NCBI GenBank assembly: GCA_032622095.1
Contig: CP136066.1
Location: 115,839,319-115,903,318, forward strand
DNA length: 64,000 nucleotides
Direction: 5' to 3'
Source: Siphonodentalium dalli
Lineage: Eukaryota > Mollusca > Scaphopoda > Gadilida > Siphonodentaliidae
The translations under genes and the position numbers were made by a program. This document shows, in pieces, positions 11,255-24,120 of this stretch. The notes below the pieces were generated by a model. It saw only the letters and a program-made list of their open reading frames with translations, did no database searches and was not told where the DNA came from. Each line of letters starts with the position of its first letter. Positions within the stretch are counted from its first letter, which is position 1.

Positions 11255-12669
11255 CTCAAATATATATATATATTTTTTTAAACTAGGTCAAATGTTGTAA
11301 TCCCCAAAAGCCTACCCGCCAGTCGAATGTTATGTCTGTTTAAAGATATGGTTGCCTTAGCCCTTAGTCCCTAGTCAACTGCTTCAAATGTTACCTTTGC
11401 TGGGGAGATTCACATGGAGGGTGCCCATTCAGAACTGGTCGCTTACCTCCCCCTCAAGTGACAACTCACTAAGTCCTATAATAAAAATACAAACAAAAAT
11501 TGGCTGTGTGACCTCATCAACTGAAGGATACAATGGTGATGTCTGAAATCCACTTGTTTATAACATATTTATTGATGGAAAAAAATAACACAGACCCCCC
11601 CACCAACCACTTTAAAAAAACATATTGCCACCCCAGCCACCCTCTCTGGATGCCAAACATCCCTGTGTTACAGCAAAATATCTCATACCGGTTAATATAC
11701 TCACTTATATCTGTGAACTAAAACCCAGACACTTTTGACCTGCAATTTCTCCTGTTCAAGTTCAAGTGGGAACCCACTAATCCAGTACAGACGAATAAGT
11801 TCACGTTCCTTAACATTAAAATTAATTTTGTCAAAACCTCTAAAGGTCTCCAGTATAATAATCACAAGCACCCTTGCTGAAACTCCACACATAAAAATGT
11901 AAACGGTCACAGCTCGAACACACAATGTCGCGTCGGCCAGCGTCGGCCTACATCTGAATAACATGCAAAGTCCGCTTTTCACGACTCTTCTTCACGCCCT
12001 ATTAATCTCGAACACAAACATCAGCACACCGTTCTATCGGTGATACGGAGGGCCATAACGACAAAAATACCAGCTTTGAAAGGCTGGCCAGGTTTGTCTT
12101 ACCAAATCCATTCTAAACAACTTAACGTAGTTACACACTATAGTCACCAGTTCCCATTACTAATGCTGACCCTTCTCTGCGGATGCACGAAATCCTAAGC
12201 TCATACCTGTGTCCAAATCCAGTGGGAGGGGAGGGGGGGTGGCAGATATATTTTTAGAGTTTTCTGTTTCTTTTTAGAGTTTTCTGTTTCTGTTTTCCTC
12301 ATCATGAAACTTCTAAATTCCCCACTAATTTCGGATCAACCCGTAAACAAATCTCCATGATAATAATCCCAAGCACAATCCCTTTATTTTCAACATAGCT
12401 ACCCGTTACTCAGCCGAAAACCCCCCTCATGCCAATCACCACCAAATATCAGTATGTAAATATTTGCAAATGTCTCCATGTTCTCATCATGTTTTCTCTG
12501 TTCTATTTATTGATCACTTCTGATTATTCATGTACATCATTTCCTATTGAAAATATCCAGAAAGTAAGAACGACAGTCAAGTCCATTTGTGAGGTGCCAC
12601 TATCAGTATTGTTTGTTGAGTCGGAGTCCAGTTGCTTCCCTATATTGATTTCGAACCACCGTCTGAAAT
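11255..12669 (+). other. Upstream part of the LINE-C block; no gene seen
   Basis: This begins with an AT run (CTCAAATATATATATA) and reaches the LINE-C frame. No domain could be recognised. It may include the LINE-C 5' UTR or older DNA carried with it. Small frames at 11533 and 12429 have no recognisable content. Confidence 0.4.
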
Positions 12670-15600
12670 ATGACGTGTGTCTTGAATCAGTATAGGGCAG
12701 CAATTGGTATCTTCGACTCATCAAAACGACCACTAGCATCTAAAACTGTGAAAAATAGCAGCTATTACCTCGGAAAATACTTCAGTCCACCAAACGCAAG
12801 GTCGATACTTCTAATTACGCTCTGTCTACTACTTTTATCCGGCGATATCCATGTTAACCCAGGACCGTTGTCTCAGACTAACGTTGAGAACTGTATATCA
12901 CTTTTTCACTTTAACGTAAGGAGTATCCGAAATAAACTTGAAAAGATTGCAGACTTTATTAACGAATTTGACATTTTATGTTTCACAGAAACCCATCTTG
13001 ATCCATCTTATCATTCAGACCAACTAGAACTGGATGGATTTTGTACCCCCATTCGCAAAGACCGTGATTCAAAGGGTGGCGGTATATGTGTAATGTTCGC
13101 CGATCACCTAATATTTAATCGTAAGCCCGAATTAGAATTTGACTCTTCCTGCCTCTGGTTCGAAATCCACTCAAAGAAAACTCGAATTATTCTTGGAGTA
13201 TCGTATAGATCTGATCAATTCTGCTCTCAAAACTATTGGACACTCCTGGAATCCTCAATTGTAACCGCTCTCGAAATCTCAGAATATGTAGTCATCACTG
13301 GAGATTTTAACTCCAATTTCATGAATAGTTCATCGAAATTGAAAAATATAACGGATGGTTTCAGCATGAAAAATGCTATAAAGGTCCCAACGAGAGTTAC
13401 CGCTAATTCAAGTACATTGCTTGACCCAATTATCACATCAAACTCTCTCCGTGTAATAGACGCCGATGTCCTAGATCTCGGAGTTTCAGACCACCTAGGT
13501 GTTTATGCTACATTATCATTTGAAAACAAGACCGCAGCGTCTTTTATAAGAAATGTGTGGAACTACAGAAAAGGTAACTTTTCCCATGCTAATAGCCTTC
13601 TTGCCCAAATCGACTGGAATGAGCTCATAACGCGTGCTTCTGATGTGAGCATAGCTGCCAATAACTTTAAACTAGAATTTCTATCCATAATGACGAAAAC
13701 AATTCCACAATCGAAAGTTACAGTAAGAACCTCTGATAAAATCTGGTTCAATTCGGACATTCGTTTTGAAATACGAAAACGTGACAGAGTTAGGAAAAAA
13801 GCCATAAAAACAGGAAACCCAGAAGTCTGGAGAAAATATAAAAACATAAGAAACAAAGTCAATAATATGAAGAAGCACGCGAAAATCAAATTTGAAGAAA
13901 ATGTGGAAGAAAGAATAAGTGAAGCATCTAACCCCCGAGACTTTTGGCGAATAATACATTACCTGCTACAAAAGAAACGAGTAAAAAACATCCCCCCACT
14001 ATTCAGCTCATCCGGCACTATCTCGGCTAACAATATCTCATATGCAATCGATGACATCGAAAAGGCAAAAATTTTGAACGACAGCTTCATTTCGAATTCT
14101 ACCATTAATGACGCGAATCATAATCTGCCTAACTTTCCGAAACGCAGCGCAAACACTATGCCAGATTTGGTTTTCACAGAATCCGAAGTTGAGTTAGCCA
14201 TAAAATCTTTTAAACTTAACAAAGCCCATGGGCACGATGGGATTAGTGTTAGAATGCTCCGCGAAACAGCAAAATCAATAGCCCGCCCACTCGTCCTTCT
14301 ATTCAGGAAATCTATCAATACAGAGAAATTCCCCGAGTCCTGGAAATCCGCAAACGTGATCCCGATTTAAAAAAAAGATGATCCCGCTGATGCTAAAAAT
14401 TACCGACCAATTTCACTTCTACCTTGTGTAGCCAAAACCACAACCTGTGCCAATCCCTTGATAAAGGACTATTTACATGTTCTATATTCTGTGATATATC
14501 TAAAGCTTTTGAAAGGGTTTGGCATAGGGGACTGATTCATAAATTGAATGCTTACGGATTAGAAGGAAACATATTGCATTGGATAGAAGACTATCTAGAT
14601 AACCGGACACAAAGAGTCCTAGTCAATGATACATTTTCAAAATATGAGATCATCCCAGCAGGAGTGCCACAGGGGTCTATCCTGGGACCATTTTTGTTCC
14701 TCGTCTATATAAATGATTTAGCCGACGGTATTGAATCTGCAACGAGAATGTATGCGGATGACACCTACCTCACGAGCAGCCACTTTGATCATAATATACT
14801 TGAACATACTATGAATAGCGACTTAGACAAAATTACAGCGTGGTCCAGAAACTGGCTGGTCAGCTTTAACCCAACTAAAACAGTTGGCATGTCCTTTTCA
14901 TTAGTTGCGCCCTCAACAGAGAAACCGAACCTAAATTTAGTAGGAAACTCAATTGACTTCGTGGACAAGCATAAACATTTAGGTCTGGAACTCCTATCAA
15001 ATCTCAAATGGAACGCCCATATTGAAGGCTCAGTCAAAAGAATTGTCTCGCGCCTATCTCAACTCCGACGGTTTAAATATCAACTTGGCAGGAAAACCAT
15101 TGAAATTATTTACAAAACATATATATTACCCTTATTTGATTACTCGGATGCAGTGTGGGACAATGCTTCGGATTACTTGTTAGAGAAGCTTGACCAGCTT
15201 CATATCGACGCTGGGCGCATAGTCAGTGGTATCACCCGTTCTGCTTCGGATAATATGGTACTACAGGAAGTTGGCTGGCCTTCACTATACAAAAGACGTC
15301 AAATACATAAATTGCAGGCACTCTATAAAATAGTTAATAATTTAGCACCTTCCTTTCTATCCACCATACTTCCCCCCATATCACATGAAGTTGCAGATTA
15401 TAATTGGCGTCGTCCCAGTAAATTTTATTCATACTATAGCAACACTGAACACTTCAAACAATCATTTTTCCCAGTGATAGTCTTAGAATGGAATAAACTT
15501 CCCAAATTAATCACCGACGCGGACCAATTTTCTACCTCTAAAACCGACTTGAACCTGATAGATCCCACGCTCAGTCCCCCTCAACATTTTTACGCTGGAC

Positions 15601-16412
15601 GCAGAAAATACAACATTGTTCATTGTCGCATACGTAATTTCTGTAGTGAACTCCGATCTGATATGTTCAACAATTTCATCGCTGATAGCCCCGCATGTCC
15701 CTGTGGAAATCGATATGAGGACGCCTATCACTATTTCTTCATGTGCCCATTGTACCAAAGAGAGCGCTCCGAATTTCTAGTGAAAATGACCCGTGAAAAT
15801 ATCGCAATAACCGATACTGCTGAACTCATGTGTGGAATACCCGATGTCTCGTCCCAAAAAAATAAGAAATTATTTCTCATCACACAGCAATATATTGCAG
15901 CGACCAAGCGTTTTGATCCCTAAATGGTCTTATTTGTTTTACTTCCGAATCCACTTAAAATTGCTTCCGGAATTAAAATTTGTTACGTGGCAGTCACCTC
16001 ACATATGGACAAACCTCACATTCGAACATTTCGTTCTGATTAGTTATCTGTATTGCCTTCCTGAGCACAACAGTAACCAAAAATCGAATACAAGTGTTTC
16101 ATTGTTTCTACCGCCATAATACAAATACAACAATACCTAATTATATTAACACTCGCGCCAATCGTACCAAATACTTCAAATCGTCCTTAAACACAAATTT
16201 CCACGTCCAGTAGCCAACCTAGATCTAGCCCGATCATCTCTGGAAGGCAATACATATTACGTACGTCAAAACTTATCACCATGTAAATACGTTTGTATCG
16301 TCATCTTGATTTCATGTGTGTTGCTATATTGTGTTAGGAGAGGGGCTTCATAAGTTGTAAAAACTTGTGCCCCAATCCCCTTTGTATATTATGCAAATAA
16401 AATATGTTTTAG
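12670..16412 (+). pseudogene. LINE-C, CR1-like non-LTR retrotransposon with endonuclease and reverse transcriptase
   Basis: The first frame (12670-14370, 566 aa) has a hydrophobic leader and a 2A-like motif at residues 59-66. The endonuclease domain follows (FNVRSIRNKL, ETHL, ITGDFNSNF, VSDHLGVY), then a basic linker and the start of the RT (NKAHGHDGIS). A TAA at 14368-14370 replaces a residue just before KKDDPADAKNYRPISLLP, which continues in the same frame. Around 14435-14448 the frame changes and about 40 residues expected in the family are missing. The RT then resumes (CDISKAFERVWHRG, GVPQGSILGPFLF, MYADDTYL) and ends at 15923 with a C-x-C-x8-H-x4-C knuckle. The 3' UTR ends with AATAAA at 16396-16401. 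It is inactive as it stands, but the damage is light. Confidence 0.88.
12793..12867 (+). other. Hydrophobic leader plus 2A-like (StopGo) motif in LINE-C
   Basis: Residues 42-66 comprise a leucine-rich hydrophobic run (ARSILLITLCLLLL) immediately followed by SGDIHVNPGP. The ribosome-skipping 2A consensus is D-x-E-x-NPGP; here the Glu position is His. 2A-like sequences at the N-terminus are established in CR1-group LINEs of several invertebrates. The upstream hydrophobic stretch could act as a signal sequence or as the 2A helix. Whether the His variant skips is unknown. Confidence 0.7.
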
Positions 16413-16420
16413 ACGATCAA

Positions 16421-17009
16421 GACGGTTTTCGATGAATTATAACTGAAGCGCCATTTATTACTGTATTCAATGCATAATTCATATAAGCCAATAAGACCTG
16501 GGCGGGATAGAGAGAGAAGCATCATGTCATCGGCTTGGTGGGAGATGAACAATTCAATGAGTGGATACGAAGACCCAATTTTGATTTCTCAATAATATGG
16601 AGGAGATCGTCTGCGTATATTTTGTACCACAGAGGTGATAATATTTATCCTTGTCTGGTTCCTTGAGACAAGGAGAACCAGTCGGAATATGTTCCGTCGC
16701 TGCGGATACAACATTTTATGCCAGATAATAATTCTCGTATGGTGAGCCATGTTTTGCCTTGTAATCCTCTGTGAAATAATTTATACAAGAGGCCATTTAT
16801 CCATACACAGTCGAAAGCTTTACGCACGTCCAATAGACATGAATAAAGCTTATTGTGCTGTTCCCTGGCGTAACTAATACATTCTTGCACAAAACATGAT
16901 GTCATGGTGCAACTGATCCCTTTTTCGAAACCATGTTGTAACGGATGGACGGCGATTGAAGATGGCATGTACGTTTCCAATCTAAGATATATCACCCTCT
17001 CAAATAGCT
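16421..17009. repeat. 0.59-kb direct repeat, right copy
   Basis: Partner of 10662-11254; see that entry. It starts at GACGGTTTTCG directly after the LINE-C tail and ends at CAAATAGCT. Beyond that point LINE-B sequence continues here, but not in the left copy. Confidence 0.92.
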
Positions 17010-18560
17010 TGTAAATGGCAGGTAATATGGTAATTGCTCTATAGCTATCAAAGCTGTCTTTAGGTTTTCGTCCACCCTTGTAAAGAGACACCATGACGCC
17101 CCGTTTTGCTGCAAGAGGTACGTGTGAGTATTCAAACATATATGAGAATAAATGTGCGAGGCAATTGAGCAACGCTTCACCACCGAAAATGATGTGCTCA
17201 TAGGAAATTGAGTCGTATCCATGTGCTTTGTTCCTATCTAATCTGTTGAGTAATTTACTGAGTTCATATACGATCACAGGGTGTGTAATAAGTACATCAC
17301 ATGAGCTTGAGGATGAGTGACTGGTGGTGTTATTGATGAAATTATTTACAGAGTTATAGTTGTCTACATCATATAATGGATCAGTTGACTCCGTGAAGAT
17401 TGATTCATAATATTCAGCCCATGCGCCAACTATCTCCGATCTATATACCTCTGAGAGTTGTGCCGTTATGTTTGAAGAACGAGAGAGAACGGTTGTGGCC
17501 CTTTCTGTTATTTTTCAGTAGGCGGTAGAACGTTGCTAAGTCAAGCTCGGCTAGATTGTCAAGATCAGAGTGCTTATCGCACAAAAATTTACTGGATTTT
17601 CTACGGTGAACAGAACGGAAGTTACGTTTTGCATCTTTATAGTTAGCATATGAAGGAAATAAGTTGCCTCTTGGTCGGCCATCTTGAATCCAGAGGACTC
17701 GTAATTCGTCCATTACTTTATGCAGGGCACGAAGTTCATCGTCCCAGAAAGGCTTCAGGTGCCTTTGAAATTTTGATATGGGAATGACTTCCCTGGATGA
17801 ACGCAGAAGCGCGTTTACTATATCGTTGTAATATTGATCCAACAAGAATATATCGGTAATTTGAACTGAGGAAGGTACGATTCCAATTTCGAATGGTAAT
17901 TTTCAAGAAGATCAGTGTTGTTATTTAAAAGCTTCCATTTGAATTTCTCTTGAACATGACTGAAGTTGGCTGTCTGAGAACAGTTGAGATCAAATTCTAT
18001 AGACATTTCGATAGGTCTATGATTGGAAACATTAAGGGAAGCGTCATCAAATATCTGAGCATTAAGTACCTGGTGTAAATCGCATGACCGGATAAGAAAA
18101 TGGTCGATATTAGACCCGACTGAAGAATCATCAGCAGGTATACGAATGTTGTTATATTTGAGTCGGCGCAGAGGACTTCAATGACAGACTTTAAAGAGAA
18201 GTGTGTCAGAAATTCTTGAAATCGCTTATTACGAGCGTCACTTCTCGACAACGTCCCATTGAAGTCACCCATCAGGATTGGAGTACCTAGAGGTATGTAA
18301 AATTCTAAGATATCGTACAATGACTTGATATATGCATCGTATAGTTCGACTGGAGAGTTTGAGGATGGTAAGTATACTTGAAATATCATGAAAGAATTTG
18401 GATTAATTTCGAGCTGTATAGCTGCTATGCGGTCATCGTCAAGGTCGATGACTGAAATTTTAGAGTCGTGACGTTCGTGCCATAAGATGCTGACCCCACC
18501 AGCGGTTCTCCCTCTCTGATTTGGCTGTCGTTGTCTTTGATCGTAGACTGTGTGCGCGCG
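16421..18560 (-). pseudogene. LINE-B, endonuclease and RT fingers/palm (piece 1 of 3)
   Basis: Minus-strand frames 18560-17997, 18006-17818, 17845-17441 and 17277-16645 give, in order, an endonuclease with RTAGGVSILW and LMGDFNGTLS (catalytic Asp/Asn), a linker with FWDDELRALHK, and RT motifs NKAHGYDSISYE, ITILPAIYKLFERV, QHGFEKG, DVRKAFDCVW and GTRQG. Frame breaks separate them, so it is a pseudogene. The endonuclease N-terminus is missing because the LINE joins the TCCGGG repeat near 18560. Pieces 2 and 3 continue it at 11254-9824 and 6310-6060. Confidence 0.85.
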
Positions 18561-19319
18561 GTATTCGGTGATGGCGGCATTTTGGGGGTTAATTATCCGG
18601 CTTTCGTTGGCGATTCGCCCTTGTTTCTTCGTGAGTGGAGTCGAGGGTAGTTCCACAATATATATATAAGGCGTTATTAGAAGTACGAGGGCATTACGGG
18701 GGTCCGGGCTGCGAGTCTTCTTATTGGGGACACAATTTTGTAATTCTGGCTGAATCTGACAAGTTTAGGGGTTAATATCGGCACTTTTGTTTGGCCGTGA
18801 CCACCCTCCTTGCGTTGTGGGTTTCATTTACACCCGCGCACAGCTGTGGACACTAAAATCACCACTAGACGCCGCAGGGGCTGATCCGGGCTGGTCCGGG
18901 CTATTAGCTTCGCTGGCGGTAAACATATTCGGCGATGGCGGCATTTTGGGGATTAATTGTCAGGCTTTCGTGAGCGATTCGACCTTGTTTCTTCGTGAAT
19001 GTAGTCGTTGGTAGTTCCGCAACATATATGTAAGGAGTTAGTAGATGTACGAGGGCGATACGGGGTGCGGGCTGGGAGTTTTTTTATTGGGGGCACAAAT
19101 TTGTAATTCTGGCTGAATCTGGCAAGTTTAGGGGTTAATATCGGTACTGCTGTTTGACCGTGACCACCCTCCATCTGTATGTGGATTTCGACTACACCCA
19201 CACAGATATGGCCACTAAAATCACTCCTAGACGCAACAGGGGCGGTCCGGGCTGTTAGCTTCATTCGCGGCAAACATATTCGCCGATGCCGGCATTTGAG
19301 GGATAGCGACACTTCTGTA
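18561..19319 (+). repeat. TCCGGG repeat, diverged units
   Basis: Two units are recognisable by TGTAATTCTGGCTGAATCTG at about 18739 and 19102 (period near 363 bp). They also share GATGGCGGCATTTTGGG, a TCGTGAGTG-GTAG stretch and GGTCCGGGCTG. The same sequences make a 527-bp array at 46660-47875. The array stops at 19319, where LINE-A is inserted, and resumes at 25393. Apparent small frames inside are repeat by-products. Confidence 0.8.
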
Positions 19320-19472
19320 GAATAGAATAGAATTTATTAAGCAAAATACGTCCCTGGGTTGGGACAGGTTGCCATACATAGATATAATATTAATGTGGTA
19401 CATGAACAAACATAAACTGTATAATAATAACATCACTCAGTCATGTAACTTATATGCATTATATAATAATAT

Positions 19473-21545
19473 TTAGGTATTGTTCAATCTGCACTCGAAA
19501 AACCTCCTGACTATGTTGCAAACTTTCGCACAATGTTCTGTAAGGTCATTATCTAATATATGCTTCAGTTGGTCCCATCTACTCATCAGTCGAAAATTAA
19601 TAAAACTTCCCTCCATTAGTTTTAGTAATTCACTACGCTGGGTGGAATAATGGGGGCAGTCAATTAAGAAGTGTCTTTCGTCTTCCACGATTTTGTCTTC
19701 ACAGAACACACACAGCCGTAATGGTAAAGGTGTCTTTTTCGGTTGCGTATGTCTACCTTTTTCAATAGCAAGAGAATGATTACTTATTCTCAGTCGCGTA
19801 AACATTGTACGGTCAGATTGGGAAGCTGTGTGAATAAGGTAGGGTTCTAACTCAAAATTTCGTTTGAAACGCCTATATGTTCTTAGCTTGTTTTTGCCGG
19901 ATTTAGAAGCGCTATCAAGCATACTGACTCGAAAATCTATAACATGGTTTTTCTGAAGCTGTCGTTTGAACGAAATCAGACTACTCAGAAGGACGCTACT
20001 ACTCTCATCTCTATTTATAGTAAACCCATACGATTCTAAACTTTTGAAGATGGAACTACCAGTTTTTCCGTTAAGTTGTTCAATAACTGCGTCTTGCAAT
20101 AACTTGCTCGTGCAACGTGAGGTAATTTTAACCGCGTAGGTAGCCATTCTATACAATGCATCAATATATAACGGATAGCTTCCTAGTTCAGCTCGAACAG
20201 CAGAATTAGATGCATATTTTCCAACTCCGAGAATATGTTTGCAATGTGATACATGAACTTTTTCACACGAATAACGATCATAATTTTGTTTAGTTATTCC
20301 TGTTGCCCAAATTTCACTTCCGTATAAGATGATGGGTTTAATTAATTTGTCAAATAGTTTAAGGGACGTTTTAAGAGGGAGTGGTGCTTTATTAGCACAT
20401 GCATGTGTTATTGAAAAGAGAGCCTTTCGCCCTTTGACGCTCAGGTTATCCACTGCCTGTATGAATTTTCCCGTGTTTGCAAAGGTTATTCCAAGATATG
20501 TGTATTCGTTAACAATTTCCAATTGATTTCCAGCAAGGAAGAAGTTTTTGTTAAAGTTTGGTTTTCTAGTTCGAAAAATCATGCATTTGGTCTTATCGGG
20601 ATTGACTGAGAGAGCGTTCATATTTGTGTAAGACTGTAAGCTATCTAATGACCGCTGAAGTCCCTCCGGACTTTCTGACAATAGCACTAAATCATCCGCA
20701 AATAATAAGTGATTTAGTTTTCTAGACCCGATAGACAATGGGTCACATTTATCATCAAAGATGCCATCAATGTCATCAATAAATATCTTGAATAATAGAG
20801 GGGATAATACATATACTTGTCGGACTCCAATTGTTGAGAGGTGAGGTGGGCCAAGTCCCTTACTTGTGTTAGTAATATAAATACTTGAATCATATAGTGA
20901 TTTTACAATCTGCATTGTCCTGCCGGTAATTCCAATTAACTCCATTTTCTTAAAAAGTATTTGTCGATCGACTGTATCGAATGCTTTCCGAAAATCTACA
21001 AACGTTGCATATACTGTTTTTTTTAGCAGTGATATATTTTTGAATAGACGCATGTAGAACGAAGGCGCTGTCAATTGTACTTTTGCCAGCACTAAAACCA
21101 AATTGATTTTCGCTTATAACGTTATTAATCTCCATAAATTTAGCCAATCTATGATTAATTACTTTATTGAATAATTTGCCCACTGATGAGCTAAGGGCTA
21201 TTGCCCGATAATTATTCGGATCGTCCGTAGCTCCCTTTTTGTGTATCAAGCTGAGAATTGACTTACTCCATTCTGGTGGGTAATACCCTGTTTTAAATAT
21301 TATATTAAAAATATGTACAAACTGATCAATCATTAAAGGCACAGCGCACTTGATAAATTCATTGGTAATTTGATCTGGGCCTACAGCTTTGTTTGTTTTG
21401 AGTTCACGCACTGCCTCTAAAATTTCCATTGCCGTGATCGGGTCATTATTGAGGGATATGTCACGTGGTATAGGTGTCCGATCGATTGACGATGAATCTA
21501 CAATGGCCGGCTTTATAGACCATTTTACAGATAGCGAGAATGATG
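19473..21545 (-). pseudogene. LINE-A copy 2, reverse transcriptase and C-terminal domain
   Basis: The RT begins in the minus frame at about 21545 and reads NDPITAMEILEAVRELKTNKAVGPDQ, WSKSILSLIHKKG, NYRAIALSSSVGKLF and NQFGFSAGKST. One frame shift near 21000-21060 follows, then VDFRKAFDTVDR (catalytic Asp), a diverged GVRQVYVLSPLLFKIF where most families have RQG, and LLFADDLVLLSE (catalytic Asp pair). SYTNMNALSVNPDKTKCM, YTYLGITFA and YGSEIW come next. It ends with C-x2-C-x9-H-x4-C (CVFC...HFLIDC) and a stop at 19473. This RT would copy the element's RNA at the nicked target. It is disabled by the frame shift and the upstream insertion. Confidence 0.87.
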
Positions 21546-22415
21546 CATTGTGGGCCAGAAACTATCCAAACAAAGCCACGTGCTTTACGGCCGCATGCAT
21601 TTACTATGGGGGATTTAGGGTGGGTCTATAAAACTAATTATAACTTTGGTATCTGTCATAGTTTACGCGAGAAATTTTAAACACATATCAGGGACATGTA
21701 TCCCTTCTAGAATGTTCAAAAACATTTCCAGTTGCTTGTCGTATTTTAATTGATTTTATACGATGAAATAATGCGAAAATTCAGAAAATTGCACTAATTT
21801 CTCAATATTTTGCGGTTTTAGTAAACGCCTGATAAAAGTCGTTCTATTGGGAATTTTTACACCAAATTTTCAGAGAATATAGAGTAAACACAGTACTATC
21901 GGAATATCATAAAGGAGTTCTGTGCATTTGGTATTAATTAACCCTCAGACTGCCGAAGCTGCCGTCAATATATTCGTTTTTTCGTGTTCGACGAAAATGA
22001 AACTTGTCTGTTTAAAGGTCCCATTTTCGTGTCGAATGGTGATAGAATCTCCATTTGTCAAGTTCATGGATAAATTACATCACACTTAATCGGCTTATGT
22101 CCGCGGCCATAAACCTGTGTTTTTATAACAATTTATTTGAGACAAACTGTTGCGCGTATACGCAGCAGTCGGCGCTTATCAGTTGAAGTTAATAATCGTG
22201 AAGCCTGTGTAACAAATGTCCAAATACAACGGGGAAAAAAATACGTAAAATAAATAGCGTGACCAATGAGCGTTCACAAAACAATATACATCAGTTTTGA
22301 AAACGAGTGAAAATGATAATAAATGAAAACGCTCTTTGTCGTGTACAGGCGCTTTTGCGCAAGAAGGTTTTTAATGGACGCAATCATTGGATTTTGTTCT
22401 AGGCTAAAAAAAAAC
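21546..22415 (+). mobile_element. 0.87-kb insertion in LINE-A with an A-rich tail on the plus strand
   Basis: LINE-A coding similarity stops near 22415 (after WFDNRCKEL) and resumes near 21545. The interval ends on the plus strand with a run of nine A then CAAACA (about 22406-22420), as expected for a retroposed sequence. The LINE residues normally found between these points are absent, so a deletion probably accompanied the insertion. No target duplication was found and no coding domain was recognised. Confidence 0.5.
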
Positions 22416-23566
22416 AAACAATTCTTTACACCTGTTGTCAAACCACTTTCTTTTGCGGGCTGGTTTGATCCTCTTAGGAACAACAGAGCAAGCGAGACTA
22501 TTTATCTTGTTAATTACCGCCATTATGTCATCATCTAAGGCCCGAGCTGCTCCCTGCTGGTCATTGGAGTAGTCGCGATATTGATACTGTAGCAATTGAT
22601 AGCTTATTTCGGGGGAAGTAATTTTATCTATGGTTTTTTGTTTACTGGAACTGTTCCATTTAAATCGGGGTTTTGGTTTTTCGTATGTAAATTTAGAATG
22701 TTCTACATTCCGGTTGATGCATGGATATTCAAAATGGAGAACTAATTGACAATGGTCTGAGTACTCCGATGGGAGTTTAATACAGAAATACTCTACACGA
22801 GGGAGGAAGCGGTCAGTTAGTATTATGTAATCGACAACACTCGTGCCGTTATACTGATAGCTCGTGAAATGCCCTATTCGATCACCCGGGGTCCTCCCAT
22901 TAACAATTCTAATGCTTGCACTCTGACACAACTCAAGTAGTTGCCTGCCATACGTATTAACGACACTGTCCATACTTGATCGTGACTTATCGGTATCTAA
23001 TGTATAATCTATAGGGAGATGTACATGCGCATTATCAGAATCTATTGCAACGTAGTCCGGCAGTTCACCAGTTCGTGAGTTCAAATCCCCGCCGAGAATA
23101 ATCAGATCGTCGGTATTATATTTTGCAAGGGAATTTTGAATTAGCTTAAATGGACTTTCGTCTTTGTTTTCCGGTTTCCAGTAAGATGAATTGCTAGGCG
23201 GTATATAACTAGAAATGAATACAACTTCAGTTGATAAATTCAACATTTTACCATAGAACAGGCGCATATAGCATATGCAGTAATGGTGTGGCTTTCTTTA
23301 AAAAACGATTTATATGACGATCGGTAATAAAACACAATGCCACCTTTTTTGTTCTTACCGCCTTCGCGGGATAATTGTATGCATTCATATCCGGGTATTT
23401 GTATGTCATCTAGTTTTTGGTGCCAAGTTTCTACTAGTGTAATGAAATCATATTTCGATAGCTGATTTATAAATTCAGGATCTGTCAATTTATGACATAC
23501 ACCTTGGACATTCCAAGATGTATATCTAATAATGGAATGATCTTTTTTGTTGTCGTTGCGTATCAT
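22416..23566 (-). pseudogene. LINE-A copy 2, ORF2 endonuclease domain
   Basis: The domain starts at the methionine at 23566 and reads TSWNVQG, VETWH and KGGIVFYYR. It then shifts frame by one missing base near 23260 and continues as VVFISSYIPPSN, LGGDLNSRTG, VVDYIILTDR and YSDHCQLVLHF (the SDH catalytic block), followed by a linker to RKWFDNRC. The left duplication copy keeps the base but has a stop at 584-586 instead. The two copies therefore carry different disabling changes. Confidence 0.85.
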
Positions 23567-24120
23567 TCTATATTCTATATGTGGCTTTCGGAGTTAGGTT
23601 TATACAATAATGTTTCGCTTTAATTTTGCCAATTTTTGCAAGTCACTAACTGATGACAATGCAGCGTTTTTATAAAGAGACAGAGATGGTTCACACAGCT
23701 ATTTAGCGATCGGCTGTTTGTGTTTGGGCCGGGCAAGCACGAATGTAATTGGGCTATGTAGACTTAATTGTTTCTACGTGATTATCCAGCTGGTCAAACA
23801 CAGCGGGACGCTGGCCAAAACGCCATGAGAACCATCCATGTAGTAATGGGCGGTCATAAATTTTGGCGTAAAGCCGTTAACGTAATTGTTGACTAAATAT
23901 ATAAAACACAGTTGTCTTTCACTTCAAATTAATTGCCGGTAATTAATCAGTCACATGTTCATTTGAATCATGGATCTGAGGGCCGACAGTTCGTCGTTTG
24001 TGAACATAAAGTTAGAAGCCACATGGGCTGCATGGCATGAGTTAAATCCATTTGCCTTGGTATCACGCCACTGTTTACCGATCCTTTGAGGATTAGGGGT
24101 CACGAACTTGTAGCTATCGC

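Noticed and set aside
13233-14318. Minus-strand frames of 66-108 codons
   Set aside because: They are antisense shadows of the LINE-C polyprotein.
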